From: Oceanospirillales bacterium
Lineage (GTDB): Bacteria > Pseudomonadota > Gammaproteobacteria > Pseudomonadales > Endozoicomonadaceae
Direction of reading: 5' to 3'
Length of the DNA: 64,000 bases
NCBI GenBank assembly: GCA_004762125.1
Contig: SIHQ01000001.1
Location: 310,001 to 374,000, forward strand
Position 1 is the first letter of the stretch. Every line of letters starts with the position of its first letter. Position numbers and translations under genes: made by a program. The notes below the pieces were generated by a model. It was not told where the DNA came from and made no database searches. It saw only the letters and a list, made by a program, of their open reading frames with translations. Positions 44,571 to 53,340 of the stretch are shown here, in pieces.

Positions 44571-45980
44571 ATGTTAATTTTACCCGCCGAGAAAAAGCTC
44601 AACTGGCGCAAGCCTCCCGTTATCACCTTGTTGCTGATCATCATCAACTGCGTAGTTTTTTTCGGATACCAGCTCAAAGACGGGCAACTCTATGACCAGT
44701 TGATCGAAGATTTTCAGAGCAGTGAATTTTCCGAGCAGGAAATAACACTCTACTCCGAGCATCTCAGTAAAACTGACCCAGAAAAATGGGCCTCTATCCC
44801 ACTGGATACCGACATTGGCGAAGAGATGCTGATTGGCTCTCTACTGCACGATCTCGACTTTGAAAAATCTCTGCGAACCAATTCGGACTTTCCCGGCAGC
44901 GAATGGGAAATGTCACGGATCCTGATTGAGAAGACGAGAAACCAGGTCAGCTTTGTAAAATACGGTTTTAACCCAGCCAAGCCATCGTTTATCGACGCCT
45001 TTGCTTCCATGTTTCTTCATGGTGACTTTGGACACCTACTCGGCAACATGGTCTTTTTGTTCATCTTCGGATTCGCTCTGGAAGCCGTAATGGGGCGAGG
45101 AGCCTACCTTGCAACTTACCTATTAACAGGATTTGCAGCTACCGGTCTTTATTGGGCAATGGAGTGGCAAAGTAACGGCTTTGGTGTCGGCGCTTCAGGC
45201 GCAATCTCCGGATTAATGGGAGCTTATCTGGGCGTCTATCGCAATAAGAGAATCCAGTTCTTTTACTGGATTGGCCCCTATTTCAACTTCTTCAAAGCTC
45301 CAGCACTGATTATTTTTCCTATCTGGTTAGGAAAAGAAGCGATAGGCCAATTTCTTTCCACAGGGAACGTTAACTACTGGGCTCATATAGGAGGCCTGTT
45401 AGGCGGCGCAGGAATCACTCTATTGGCTCGCCCTTGGCTAAACCTTGCTAACGATGAGGTGAATAAGCCGGTAGAAACGCCTTTAATGAAAGCAATCAAA
45501 CAGTTTGACCACCTAGCCAACGAATTACAGTACGACAAAGCCCTTCTTCTGATTGAACGCCTGTACAGAGACAATCCTGAAAATACTGACATCATCCAAC
45601 GCCTGTATCCACTCAGGAAACGCAAGCAAGACAAAGCGTTTCACCAATTGGTTTTGGCAATTATAAAGTTACCTAAAAGCCCTGAGAGTGATCAGCTGGC
45701 TGGCATGATGGTACGAGATTACCTAAAAACCCCTCTTTTGCTGAAAAACGAAAAGGTCAGTCTTTTCTGGCTAAATAAGCTGCTCTTATCCGGCCAGCAA
45801 GAAGAAGCTTTACTGCTCATCCAGTATTGTCTTGGCAAGACAGCGAATAAGGAGCAATTTCTCCCCGCACTGAACAAACTGGTCAACCATTACCGAAACC
45901 GTAATGAAAAACAGCATGAAAAGCTGGTTTCCATGCTGCACAGCATCAAGGCCAGTAAACTCGAAAAGGCTCCAGCCTAA
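44571..45980 (+). CDS. Rhomboid-family intramembrane serine protease
   Basis: The 469-residue protein starts at the ATG at 44571 (CAGGAAG upstream); the longer frame from 44463 overlaps the rpoD terminator. The first helix (VITLLLIIINCVVFFGY) is followed by a ~130-residue loop before the catalytic core. MFLHGDFGHLLGNMVFLFIFG, then GVGASGAISGLMG with the catalytic Ser near residue 206 and AHIGG with the His near 270, mark an active rhomboid. The last ~170 residues are soluble and helical, TPR-like. It probably cleaves membrane proteins; substrates unknown. Confidence 0.9.
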   Translation: MLILPAEKKLNWRKPPVITLLLIIINCVVFFGYQLKDGQLYDQLIEDFQSSEFSEQEITLYSEHLSKTDPEKWASIPLDTDIGEEMLIGSLLHDLDFEKSLRTNSDFPGSEWEMSRILIEKTRNQVSFVKYGFNPAKPSFIDAFASMFLHGDFGHLLGNMVFLFIFGFALEAVMGRGAYLATYLLTGFAATGLYWAMEWQSNGFGVGASGAISGLMGAYLGVYRNKRIQFFYWIGPYFNFFKAPALIIFPIWLGKEAIGQFLSTGNVNYWAHIGGLLGGAGITLLARPWLNLANDEVNKPVETPLMKAIKQFDHLANELQYDKALLLIERLYRDNPENTDIIQRLYPLRKRKQDKAFHQLVLAIIKLPKSPESDQLAGMMVRDYLKTPLLLKNEKVSLFWLNKLLLSGQQEEALLLIQYCLGKTANKEQFLPALNKLVNHYRNRNEKQHEKLVSMLHSIKASKLEKAPA

Positions 45981-46001
45981 AAAGGCCAAAGCTCAAATTC
46001 C

Positions 46002-46037
46002 TACATCATTCGCCCACGTAGATGAGTAAATGATGTA
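46002..46037. terminator. Inverted repeat between convergent genes
   Basis: TACATCATT (46002-46010) and AATGATGTA (46029-46037) are perfect reverse complements with an 18-base loop. It lies between the convergent rhomboid and B-box protein genes. There is no T-run. Confidence 0.4.
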
Positions 46038-46072
46038 CTAGATATTCGATTATATGAGCTGCTGGTTTGCAA

Positions 46073-47494
46073 TTAAGCCGTCTGGGGAGTTAGCTGCTCA
46101 AGGACATGCCGAAACACAGTGGCTTCCTCAGCTTTCTTGCTGTCCGGGTATTTCTTGATGATGTAATCAAGGTATACCTTCGCCTGCTCATCATTATTCA
46201 AATTTTCACTGAGCATTTTGGCAACCAGCAGATAAGCTTCAGGGATTCCTGCAAAGTCAGGGAAGGTTTTATGCATATTAAACAACAATCGTAGAGCTTC
46301 TCTCGCCCTCCCTGTTTCTGACAAAGCCTTCGCCAACTTAAATCGATCGCTTGCAGTCACTGGCATATAAGCTTTTATACGCTTCCTGACCTCAAGATAA
46401 ATATCAGCCGCTTCATGATCTTTACGAACAATCAGCAATCGCTGGGTATATTTTCCTGCAAACTTCTTCAGCACTTCGTCAGTGGCCGTTAGCATGAGCA
46501 ACTGAAAGAAACGTTTATTCAGTTGCAGGTCAGACGCAGCACTCGTCAACGCACCTTTAACTGCTTTGAGCGCCTCTTCCTCGCGCCCCTCACGCATCAA
46601 AATCAGACTGTCAGCCAACGCCTTATTCTTACGGTAAGCCTCTTCTGACACTTCCTCATAATCATCCATCTCAGCGGCATAACCCAACGCAGCCTGATAC
46701 TGATACAAGCAATAACCCATCATGGCGTACATAACAAAAGAGAAGTAACCACCCAGGAAGGATGATGCAGCCACAGTCCCTGCCGAAGGCTCAAGTTGAA
46801 AGCCAATAAAATAAGCCGGACCACCAGAAAGAACAATGAGGAAAAAATACAACAGTAAGTAAGGCCATCCTATAGCGGCCATAACAAAGGCAATCTTGAT
46901 TGGGTTGACCGCACTGAACAATGACTGCTCACGAGCCAGAATCATAGTCGATGCAGGCATTCCCAAAAGCATAAAGAAAAGCGCAGCAAAGAAAGCGATC
47001 CAACCCAACGAGCTGATAAAATAAAGTGCGATACCACCTACAATGAAGATAGCTATCTGCTTAAAAAACAGACCTAGCGCATCAGCTGAAAACGCCTCTT
47101 CGAGCGATGGCGGCTCCCAATCTCCAAAACTAACTGATTCAATAATCTGCAACGAATACTTAATCAATACCGCCATCATCACCAGCGATAGAATGGGAGC
47201 AGCAGGTCCGGTATAAGGCGCAAGAAAACCGATCACAACACTGATCATCAAAAAGGAGAGACTGGCTAACTGCACCGGATAGGTGAAAAACTTATTTATG
47301 ATCAGCCAAAAAGGCTCTGCCGTATGAGCGGCACCCAGATAGGTTACCTGCTCGCTGCACAGAGTACAGGCTGGCTCATCATAACCTTCAGGCATGTTAG
47401 GTATACAACAGTCACCATAATGCTTCTGGCATGGCTCACAATGCCATATTGCCGCATTGTTTTGGTGGTAGTGACAGTGAACTGCCTCACTCAT
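46073..47494 (-). CDS. Membrane protein with B-box-like zinc site and TPR-like tail
   Basis: The 473-residue protein begins with a Cys/His-rich module (about residues 7-46: CHYHQNN, HCEPCQKHYGDCC, CTLCSEQ) resembling bacterial B-box zinc fingers. It continues with about six membrane segments (residues ~70-270) and ends in helical repeats (~285-470; LADSLILMREGREEEALKAVKGAL, RFKLAKALSETGRAREALRLLF) typical of TPR. The layout suggests a membrane scaffold facing the cytoplasm. It converges on the rhomboid, whose own C-terminal tail is also TPR-like. Exact family and role are unknown. Confidence 0.75.
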   Translation of the reverse strand: MSEAVHCHYHQNNAAIWHCEPCQKHYGDCCIPNMPEGYDEPACTLCSEQVTYLGAAHTAEPFWLIINKFFTYPVQLASLSFLMISVVIGFLAPYTGPAAPILSLVMMAVLIKYSLQIIESVSFGDWEPPSLEEAFSADALGLFFKQIAIFIVGGIALYFISSLGWIAFFAALFFMLLGMPASTMILAREQSLFSAVNPIKIAFVMAAIGWPYLLLYFFLIVLSGGPAYFIGFQLEPSAGTVAASSFLGGYFSFVMYAMMGYCLYQYQAALGYAAEMDDYEEVSEEAYRKNKALADSLILMREGREEEALKAVKGALTSAASDLQLNKRFFQLLMLTATDEVLKKFAGKYTQRLLIVRKDHEAADIYLEVRKRIKAYMPVTASDRFKLAKALSETGRAREALRLLFNMHKTFPDFAGIPEAYLLVAKMLSENLNNDEQAKVYLDYIIKKYPDSKKAEEATVFRHVLEQLTPQTA

Positions 47495-47594
47495 TCCCGT
47501 AACCCCATCCTATGCCACTTCAGAAAGTAATAATTCATATACCTTCTGGCAAGCTTTCGTTATTGGATGGCTATTGTACTCTGTATAACAGGCA

Positions 47595-47626
47595 TAAAAA
47601 AACAGGAGTCAAACGACTCCTGTTTT
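47595..47626 (-). terminator. Intrinsic terminator after pnp
   Basis: AAAACAGGAGTC (47599-47610), AAAC, GACTCCTGTTTT (47615-47626). On the minus strand a T-run (A-run at 47595-47602) follows. It lies about 50 bases beyond the pnp stop. Confidence 0.88.
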
Positions 47627-47678
47627 ATATTTGTGACTATTCAGCTATTTATCGTAGCTGTTTTACTGACTCAATTAA

Positions 47679-49778
47679 TCAGCTGTTCTGTTCTTTAGCG
47701 CGAGCAACTTCTTTCATGCTCAGCTTGATACGACCACGGTTGTCGATATCCAGTACCACAACTTCTACTTCCTGACCTTCTTTCAGGTAGTCAGTTACAT
47801 TCTCAACACGCTCATCAGCGATTTGAGAGATGTGAACCAGACCATCTTTACCTGGTAACACAGCTACGAAAGCACCAAAATCAAGGATACGGGTTATTTT
47901 ACCGGTATAGATTTTGCCAATCTCAGCATCAGCAGTGATACCAAACACGCGATCATAAGCTGCTTGAGCATTTTCGCGGCTGTCAGCAAAGATCTGAACA
48001 TTACCGTCGTCGTCGATATCAACAGAAGCACCGGTATCTTCACAGATAGAACGGATGGTAGAACCGCCCTTACCGATAACATCACGAATCTTGTCAGTAT
48101 CAATCTTCAGAGACATGGTGGATGGTGCGTTAGGGTTCAGTTCAGTACGAGACTTACTGATGACCTTATTCATTTCACCCAGAATGTGCTGACGAGCTTC
48201 CAGAGCCTGCTCCAGGGCAATCTCCATTATCTCTTCAGTGATACCGGAAATCTTGATATCCATCTGCAGAGCAGTGATACCTTCAGCAGTACCAGCTACC
48301 TTAAAGTCCATGTCACCCAGATGATCTTCGTCACCCAGAATGTCAGTCAGAACGGCAAACTTCTCGCCTTCCTTAACCAAACCCATAGCAATACCAGCTA
48401 CTGGAGCTTTCAGAGGAACACCAGCGTCCATCAGTGCCAGAGAAGTACCGCATACGGAAGCCATAGAGCTGGAACCGTTGGATTCGGTAATCTCGGATAC
48501 AACACGCAAGGTGTAAGGAAACTCTTCCAGTGTAGGCAGAACAGCCTGAACACCACGACGAGCCAAACGACCGTGACCAATTTCACGACGACCTGGCGCA
48601 CCCATACGACCACATTCACCTACAGAGTAGGAAGGGAAGTTGTAGTGCAACATGAAGGGGTCTTTGCTTTCACCCTGCAGCGCATCAATGATTTGAGCAT
48701 CACGGGCCGTACCCAGAGTTGCCGCAACGATGGCTTGTGTTTCACCACGGGTAAACAGTGCAGAACCGTGAGTTCTCTGAAGAACATCAACTTCTATGTC
48801 AATGCCACGAACAGTCTTAGTGTCACGACCGTCAATACGAGGCATACCATTCAGGATATTGCCACGAACCACGTTTTTCTCAAGCTTACCGAACGCCTTT
48901 TCAACGTCAGTTGCATCAAACTCACTGCCTTCACCCGCTAGAGTAGCCAGTACGTTCTGACGCAGTGCTGCAGTAGCCGCAGTACGATCCTGCTTGACAG
49001 TGATCTGATAAGCTTCGCGCATACCATCTTCAAAAGCAGACATTTTTTCTTTCAGAGAAAGGTTTTCTTCATCTGCAGTCCAGTCCCAACGCGGCTTACC
49101 AACTTCGGCAGCCAGTTCGGCTATAGCAGTAATAGCAGTCTGGTACTCCTGATGAGCGAACAGAACAGCGCCCAGCATTTCGTCTTCAGTCAGTTCCTTA
49201 GCTTCGGATTCAACCATCAGAACAGCGTCTTTAGTACCCGCTACAACCATGTCCAGCTCAGACGTTTGCAGCACTTCAAAAGATGGGTTCAGAATGTAAC
49301 CGTTTTCCTCGTTAAAACCAACACGAGCACAACCGATTGGGCCATCGAAAGGAATACCGGAAATAGCCAACGCTGCAGACGTTGCAATCATAGCTACCAT
49401 GTCAGGGTCGTTCAGCTTGTCGGTAGACATAACTGTACAAACTACCTGAACTTCATTCATGTATCCTTTAGGGAACAGAGGACGAATAGGACGGTCAATC
49501 AGACGGGAGGTCAGTGTTTCTTTTTCACTTGGACGTGATTCACGCTTCAGAAAACCGCCAGGAATTTTACCGGCTGCGTAAGTCTTTTCCTGATAATGAA
49601 CGGACAGAGGGAAGAAGTCCTGACCAGGTCTAGCCTTCTTGGAGCCAACCACTGCTGCCAGAACAGAGATATCGCCCATAGTGGCCAATACAGAACCAGT
49701 CGCCTGACGTGCAACACGACCTGTTTCCAGAGTGACGGTCTGATCACCGATTTGAAATGTTTTTGTTACCGGATTCAC
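47679..49778 (-). CDS. pnp: Polyribonucleotide nucleotidyltransferase (PNPase)
   Basis: The 699-residue protein has two RNase PH domains (about 1-230 and 310-540; [20 protein letters not shown]-type [27 protein letters not shown]), a KH domain (about 555-615, [19 protein letters not shown]) and an S1 domain (about 620-690, [18 protein letters not shown]). It degrades RNA by phosphorolysis and joins the degradosome. The start is a GTG at 49778 with AGGA seven bases upstream, giving the usual MNPVTKTFQ. It lies downstream of rpsO, as is universal in gammaproteobacteria. Confidence 0.98.
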   Translation of the reverse strand: MNPVTKTFQIGDQTVTLETGRVARQATGSVLATMGDISVLAAVVGSKKARPGQDFFPLSVHYQEKTYAAGKIPGGFLKRESRPSEKETLTSRLIDRPIRPLFPKGYMNEVQVVCTVMSTDKLNDPDMVAMIATSAALAISGIPFDGPIGCARVGFNEENGYILNPSFEVLQTSELDMVVAGTKDAVLMVESEAKELTEDEMLGAVLFAHQEYQTAITAIAELAAEVGKPRWDWTADEENLSLKEKMSAFEDGMREAYQITVKQDRTAATAALRQNVLATLAGEGSEFDATDVEKAFGKLEKNVVRGNILNGMPRIDGRDTKTVRGIDIEVDVLQRTHGSALFTRGETQAIVAATLGTARDAQIIDALQGESKDPFMLHYNFPSYSVGECGRMGAPGRREIGHGRLARRGVQAVLPTLEEFPYTLRVVSEITESNGSSSMASVCGTSLALMDAGVPLKAPVAGIAMGLVKEGEKFAVLTDILGDEDHLGDMDFKVAGTAEGITALQMDIKISGITEEIMEIALEQALEARQHILGEMNKVISKSRTELNPNAPSTMSLKIDTDKIRDVIGKGGSTIRSICEDTGASVDIDDDGNVQIFADSRENAQAAYDRVFGITADAEIGKIYTGKITRILDFGAFVAVLPGKDGLVHISQIADERVENVTDYLKEGQEVEVVVLDIDNRGRIKLSMKEVARAKEQNS

Positions 49779-50281
49779 ACTATTTTCCTGTTTAAGAGTG
49801 AAGGATAAATTCAGTATCCGGCCATTGAGGTGTTAGAGATGCAATTCAAAATCCACTGAAAACATGGCTACTGGTTACTTGAATAAGCTATCTATATAAC
49901 TAACTAGAAAAGCTCACCCTAAGAATTCATCCAGAAAAACCAGACAGAGAAATTTGGAATTGCACCCTCAAACGACTGAGTCAATGTCGACCGGAGTGCT
50001 GTCATCGAATAGCCTGATCAGCAGATGCGCCGACCAGAACTATTCCATCTATTGTAAACAACAGTCAGTAGAAAAGCAGACTATCCTCGTAACTTTTCGT
50101 TCCTTTGACTGTTCGCGCATTGATCCACAGCAATTTTCACAGTGCAGACAATGCAAAACACCGCCAACTTCCAAAGAAACGGGCGGTGTTTCAATCGACA
50201 GAAAAGCTTACAGCCCTTCTGCCTACCGAAGACTGATTGAACAAACGTTCCAAAAGTCTTCAAACTGCTTCAGCGTAGACC
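49779..50281. other. rpsO-pnp intergenic region
   Basis: About 500 bases. The right part holds the rpsO terminator. The left part is the pnp leader; in E. coli this leader contains an RNase III site through which PNPase autoregulates. I cannot define the equivalent fold here. No gene is visible. Confidence 0.5.
50155..50191 (-). terminator. Terminator between rpsO and pnp
   Basis: On the minus strand AAACACCGCC (50191-50182) pairs with GGCGGTGTT (50165-50157) across a 16-base loop and is followed by TTTT. It begins about 90 bases past rpsO. Confidence 0.75.
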
Positions 50282-50551
50282 TTAGCGACGCAGACCCAGA
50301 CGCTCGATCAGAGCAAGGTAACGCTGAACGTCTTTACGCTTCAGGTAGTCCAGCATGCTACGACGCTGGTTTACCATGCGAATCAGACCACGACGGGAGT
50401 GGTGATCCTTGTGGTTAGCCTTGAAGTGACCCTGCAAACCTTCGATGTTTGCAGTCAGCAGCGCAACCTGAACTTCAGGACTACCGCTATCGCCTTCAGT
50501 GCGACCGAATTCTTTAACGATTTCTTCTTTCTTTTCAGCAGATAAAGCCAT
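50282..50551 (-). CDS. rpsO: 30S ribosomal protein S15
   Basis: The 89-residue S15: [79 protein letters not shown]. It binds 16S rRNA early in 30S assembly. It lies upstream of pnp on the same strand. The usual upstream neighbour truB is displaced by a 1.2-kb insert holding a decayed gene. Confidence 0.98.
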   Translation of the reverse strand: MALSAEKKEEIVKEFGRTEGDSGSPEVQVALLTANIEGLQGHFKANHKDHHSRRGLIRMVNQRRSMLDYLKRKDVQRYLALIERLGLRR

Positions 50552-50704
50552 TGCTTCATACTCCAGATTAAATATGCATGAACAACAATCGGGTACGACC
50601 GTGCATATTTACAGCCGCCCTTTAAACCAACACTGATAGCAATATTGGTTGCAAGCCGGGCATTTTAAACCAACCACAACCTTTAAGCCAGCCCGTGAGA
50701 TGAC

Positions 50705-51580
50705 CTACTTCTTTCGCTTACTCCCCCTTCGCTTACCAGGAGCTTTAACTGTTTTTTTCGTCGGTGGCGCTTCCGGCTCTCCCCTGGCAACTCTTAAATT
50801 AGATGGATTCCAATCACATGTCCCTGCTAGGCCATCCGCAGTTCCGTCCGAATTCATCAGGGACACGCCAACCAGATTGACGAAACTTGGCCGCTACCTG
50901 ACTATCAGTCTGGCTCGATGAATTCACACATTGAAGATAAATCCTGAACGCCTCAATATCTCCCATATAGGAACGAAATTTCAGTTCTGATACCACCTCC
51001 TGCTGAGCCCCTATATTTACAGGCTTAACCTCGACAGCAGATCGATAATTTTCCCTGAGTTGATCCAAAGTTTTTGGGTAGTTCAATACTTCACATAAGA
51101 AGCTTTGACTACTGGCTGTAAATCAAGCTGAGCAACAGACTCTATCGAAAATGTAATAAGCGTATTAATGTCACTAGGATCTTTATTATTCCAATCAATC
51201 AGCAGGTTAAGAATATCCGAAGCTCGCCAATTACAGTGACCCATATCGGGAACTTCAAGCTTTGAAGATTTAAGCTTACGCACCAGAACTGGCAGCTCCT
51301 CATTTCGATCAATAGCATTGATGGCTATATAGTCTTGCAAAGCTTCTTTCCCCTCTTCTCCCCCACTTCCTTGCAATAGTAAGAAAGGCCGCCATATCTT
51401 TACTATAAGAGGGAAGTTGTTCTGCAGCCCCGGCTTTGAGCTTTACAGTTTTTTCCTTTTGCTTTATCAGTTCAAGATCCAGGCAGACTTGTTTTTCGAA
51501 CTACTCCGTTCGAGCTCTGAGCTAGATTTGTCGGAAGGAAACCGTTCCATTCCGCCACTTTTACCTTCACTAGGATCCAT
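50705..51580 (-). pseudogene. Frameshifted gene of unknown family between truB and rpsO
   Basis: A minus-strand ATG at 51580 with AAGG upstream starts MDPSEGKSGGMERF and stops at 51467. Protein-like sequence then continues in other frames: KLKAGAAEQLPSYSKDMAAF (about 51450-51370), EGKEALQDYIAINAIDRNEE down to 51083, YPKTLDQLRENYRSAVE down to 50814, and finally a basic tail (VKAPGKRRGSKRKK) to a TAG at 50705. At least three or four frameshifts, one in a G-rich tract near 51355, join these pieces. The family was not recognised. Two short stand-alone genes (50814-51086 and 51083-51376) are the alternative reading. Confidence 0.6.
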
Positions 51581-51714
51581 AAACCTTCATCGTTCCATGA
51601 TCAAGATACAGGTTTTCTGAATTAAGCAGCGCGTACCACTTCATCATCAGAATACATCATTCAGGAAGCAGAGGTATTAGCAGAGAGAACAGGAAGAAGA
51701 AGTAACAAAGGAAG

Positions 51715-51759
51715 GCAAAAATAATTATAGCCTTCAGCCCCGATTCATCAGGACTGAAG
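51715..51759 (-). terminator. Terminator after truB
   Basis: On the minus strand CTTCAGTCC (51759-51751) pairs with GGGCTGAAG (51740-51732) with one G-T pair, followed by a T-rich stretch (TATAATTATTTTT). It lies 24 bases beyond truB and closes the leftward rimP-truB transcript before the decayed gene. Confidence 0.65.
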
Positions 51760-51782
51760 AGGATACAAGCATAAGATCACAA

Positions 51783-52730
51783 TCACGAGGGTTGCTGAAT
51801 CAACCGCTTTGGAGCTACACGGCCATCATCATCAATTTCACCGATACCGAGGAAGCGATAAACTTCTTCACCAGTTTCACTGGCTTCCTGACCATAAATA
51901 CGGACATTGCCTTCGGAAGGCGCCTGAGGCACCTGAACGGCCTGTCCTTGCATGATATAGAAGCTGCTGTTCACGCCCAGTTTGATTTGAGGCCAGTCAC
52001 TGACTGAAGTATCCAGAGGCATCAACAATTGATCCAGGGCCTCGTGACCACCACCGTCTCGTGCTTCTTCCATCTGCTCCAGAGTGTAGGACTGGTGCTC
52101 TGTATAAGGACCTGCCTTAACACGATGCAGCTCAGCTACATGACCAAGACAACCCAGAACAATACCAATATCTTCTGCCAGAGTACGGATGTAAGTGCCT
52201 TTGGTGCAGTCCACTTCCAGTACAACTTCATCACCTTCAAAGTCCAGTAATTCCAGACGGTGAATAGTAATTCGGCGAGCAGGTCGCTCAACAGTAATAC
52301 CCTGTCGAGCCAGCTTATAGAGAGGCTCGCCATTATGCTTCAGGGCAGAGTACATGCTTGGCACCTGATCTATAGGACCACGAAAACGTTCCAGCACACT
52401 TTCTATATCACTGCGGGTAACATTAACCGGACGCTGCTCAACAATTGCACCTTCACGGTCGCCGGTTTCAGTCTGAATACCCAGTTTTACACGAGTACGA
52501 TACGACTTATCTGACTCTAGAAGATACTGGGAAAACTTCGTAGCTTCACCAAAACAGATCGGTAGAACGCCGGTTGCCAAGGGATCAAGAGCACCTGTAT
52601 GGCCTGCTTTAGCTGCACCATACAGTCGTTTGACACGCTGAAGTACGTCGTTGGAACTCCCGCCGATCGGCTTGTTCACAACCACGATACCATTGACGTT
52701 ACGACCTCGGTTACGACTGCGTTTGGACAT
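51783..52730 (-). CDS. truB: tRNA pseudouridine-55 synthase TruB
   Basis: The 315-residue enzyme makes pseudouridine 55 in the T-loop of tRNAs. GIVVVNKPIGGSSNDVL, KAGHTGALDPLATGVLPICFGEATK (catalytic Asp), YSALKHNGEPLYKLARQGI and CTKGTYIRTLAEDIG are the family motifs, and a PUA-like C-terminal domain follows. It starts three bases after the rbfA stop, so the two are tightly coupled. Its terminator and the decayed insert separate it from rpsO. Confidence 0.97.
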   Translation of the reverse strand: MSKRSRNRGRNVNGIVVVNKPIGGSSNDVLQRVKRLYGAAKAGHTGALDPLATGVLPICFGEATKFSQYLLESDKSYRTRVKLGIQTETGDREGAIVEQRPVNVTRSDIESVLERFRGPIDQVPSMYSALKHNGEPLYKLARQGITVERPARRITIHRLELLDFEGDEVVLEVDCTKGTYIRTLAEDIGIVLGCLGHVAELHRVKAGPYTEHQSYTLEQMEEARDGGGHEALDQLLMPLDTSVSDWPQIKLGVNSSFYIMQGQAVQVPQAPSEGNVRIYGQEASETGEEVYRFLGIGEIDDDGRVAPKRLIQQPS

Positions 52731-52733
52731 CAG

Positions 52734-53174
52734 TTACTCCTCGCCTTTCTGCTCTTGATTAGCTGAAGGCTCTTGCTCTTCTTGTTCTTTATCAGCCAGC
52801 GTTCTTTGAAAATCGCTGTCACCGGAACGAGCTTTGATAATCAGTTCGTTCAGGAACGCACCATGACTCATGCTGTTGTCATAGCTGAAACGTAACTGAG
52901 GTGTTGTACGCAACTTAATGCTTTTAGCTAACTGGCTGCGCAGGAAGCCAGCAGCACTTTTCATGACTTCCAGACCTTCATCGATCTTTTCCTGATCATC
53001 AACACCCAGAAAAGAGATGAAGACATTAGCAAAACCCAGATCTCTGGAAACATCGACCGCACTGACCGTTACCATACCCAAGCGAGGGTCTTTCATTTCC
53101 TGCTGAATCAGCTGCGCCAGCTCTTTTTGAATCTGGTCTGCTACCCGTTGGGTACGACTGTATTCTTTTGCCAT
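52734..53174 (-). CDS. rbfA: Ribosome-binding factor A
   Basis: The 146-residue KH-fold protein assists 30S maturation and cold adaptation. RTQRVADQIQKELAQLIQQEMKDPRLGMVTVSAVDVSRDL, LRSQLAKSIKLRTTPQLRF are the RbfA signature. The C-terminal tail (QEEQEPSANQEQKGEE) is acidic and disordered. It lies between infB and truB; a strong hairpin precedes it. Confidence 0.96.
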   Translation of the reverse strand: MAKEYSRTQRVADQIQKELAQLIQQEMKDPRLGMVTVSAVDVSRDLGFANVFISFLGVDDQEKIDEGLEVMKSAAGFLRSQLAKSIKLRTTPQLRFSYDNSMSHGAFLNELIIKARSGDSDFQRTLADKEQEEQEPSANQEQKGEE

Positions 53175-53226
53175 TGGGGATTATTTTCCTGAAAGAGTTT
53201 TTCTGAAAGCTTATTTCTGAAATGAG

Positions 53227-53254
53227 AAAGCCCGCGGTCGAAGCCGCGGGCTTT
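53227..53254. terminator. Internal terminator-like hairpin between infB and rbfA
   Basis: AAAGCCCGCGG (53227-53237) pairs perfectly with CCGCGGGCTTT (53244-53254). The minus strand tail is TTTCTCATTT; the plus-strand tail is a T-run. It splits the infB-rbfA transcript and would cut rbfA-truB expression unless they have their own promoter. Confidence 0.7.
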
Positions 53255-53340
53255 TTTGCCATAAACGTGCAGCGCTATCGAAAGATAGACACTGCACTTT
53301 TTTTCTCATGGCGATCAGCTTTTCGCAATCAGAGAATTGA

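Noticed and set aside
47964-48941. 325-residue open frame on the plus strand
   Set aside because: It lies fully opposite pnp, which has strong homology throughout; the antisense frame is low-complexity and has no motif.
50814-51376. Two overlapping small genes (50814-51086 and 51083-51376)
   Set aside because: Both would need TTG starts, and protein-like sequence extends beyond both ends in other frames; a broken gene explains the region better.
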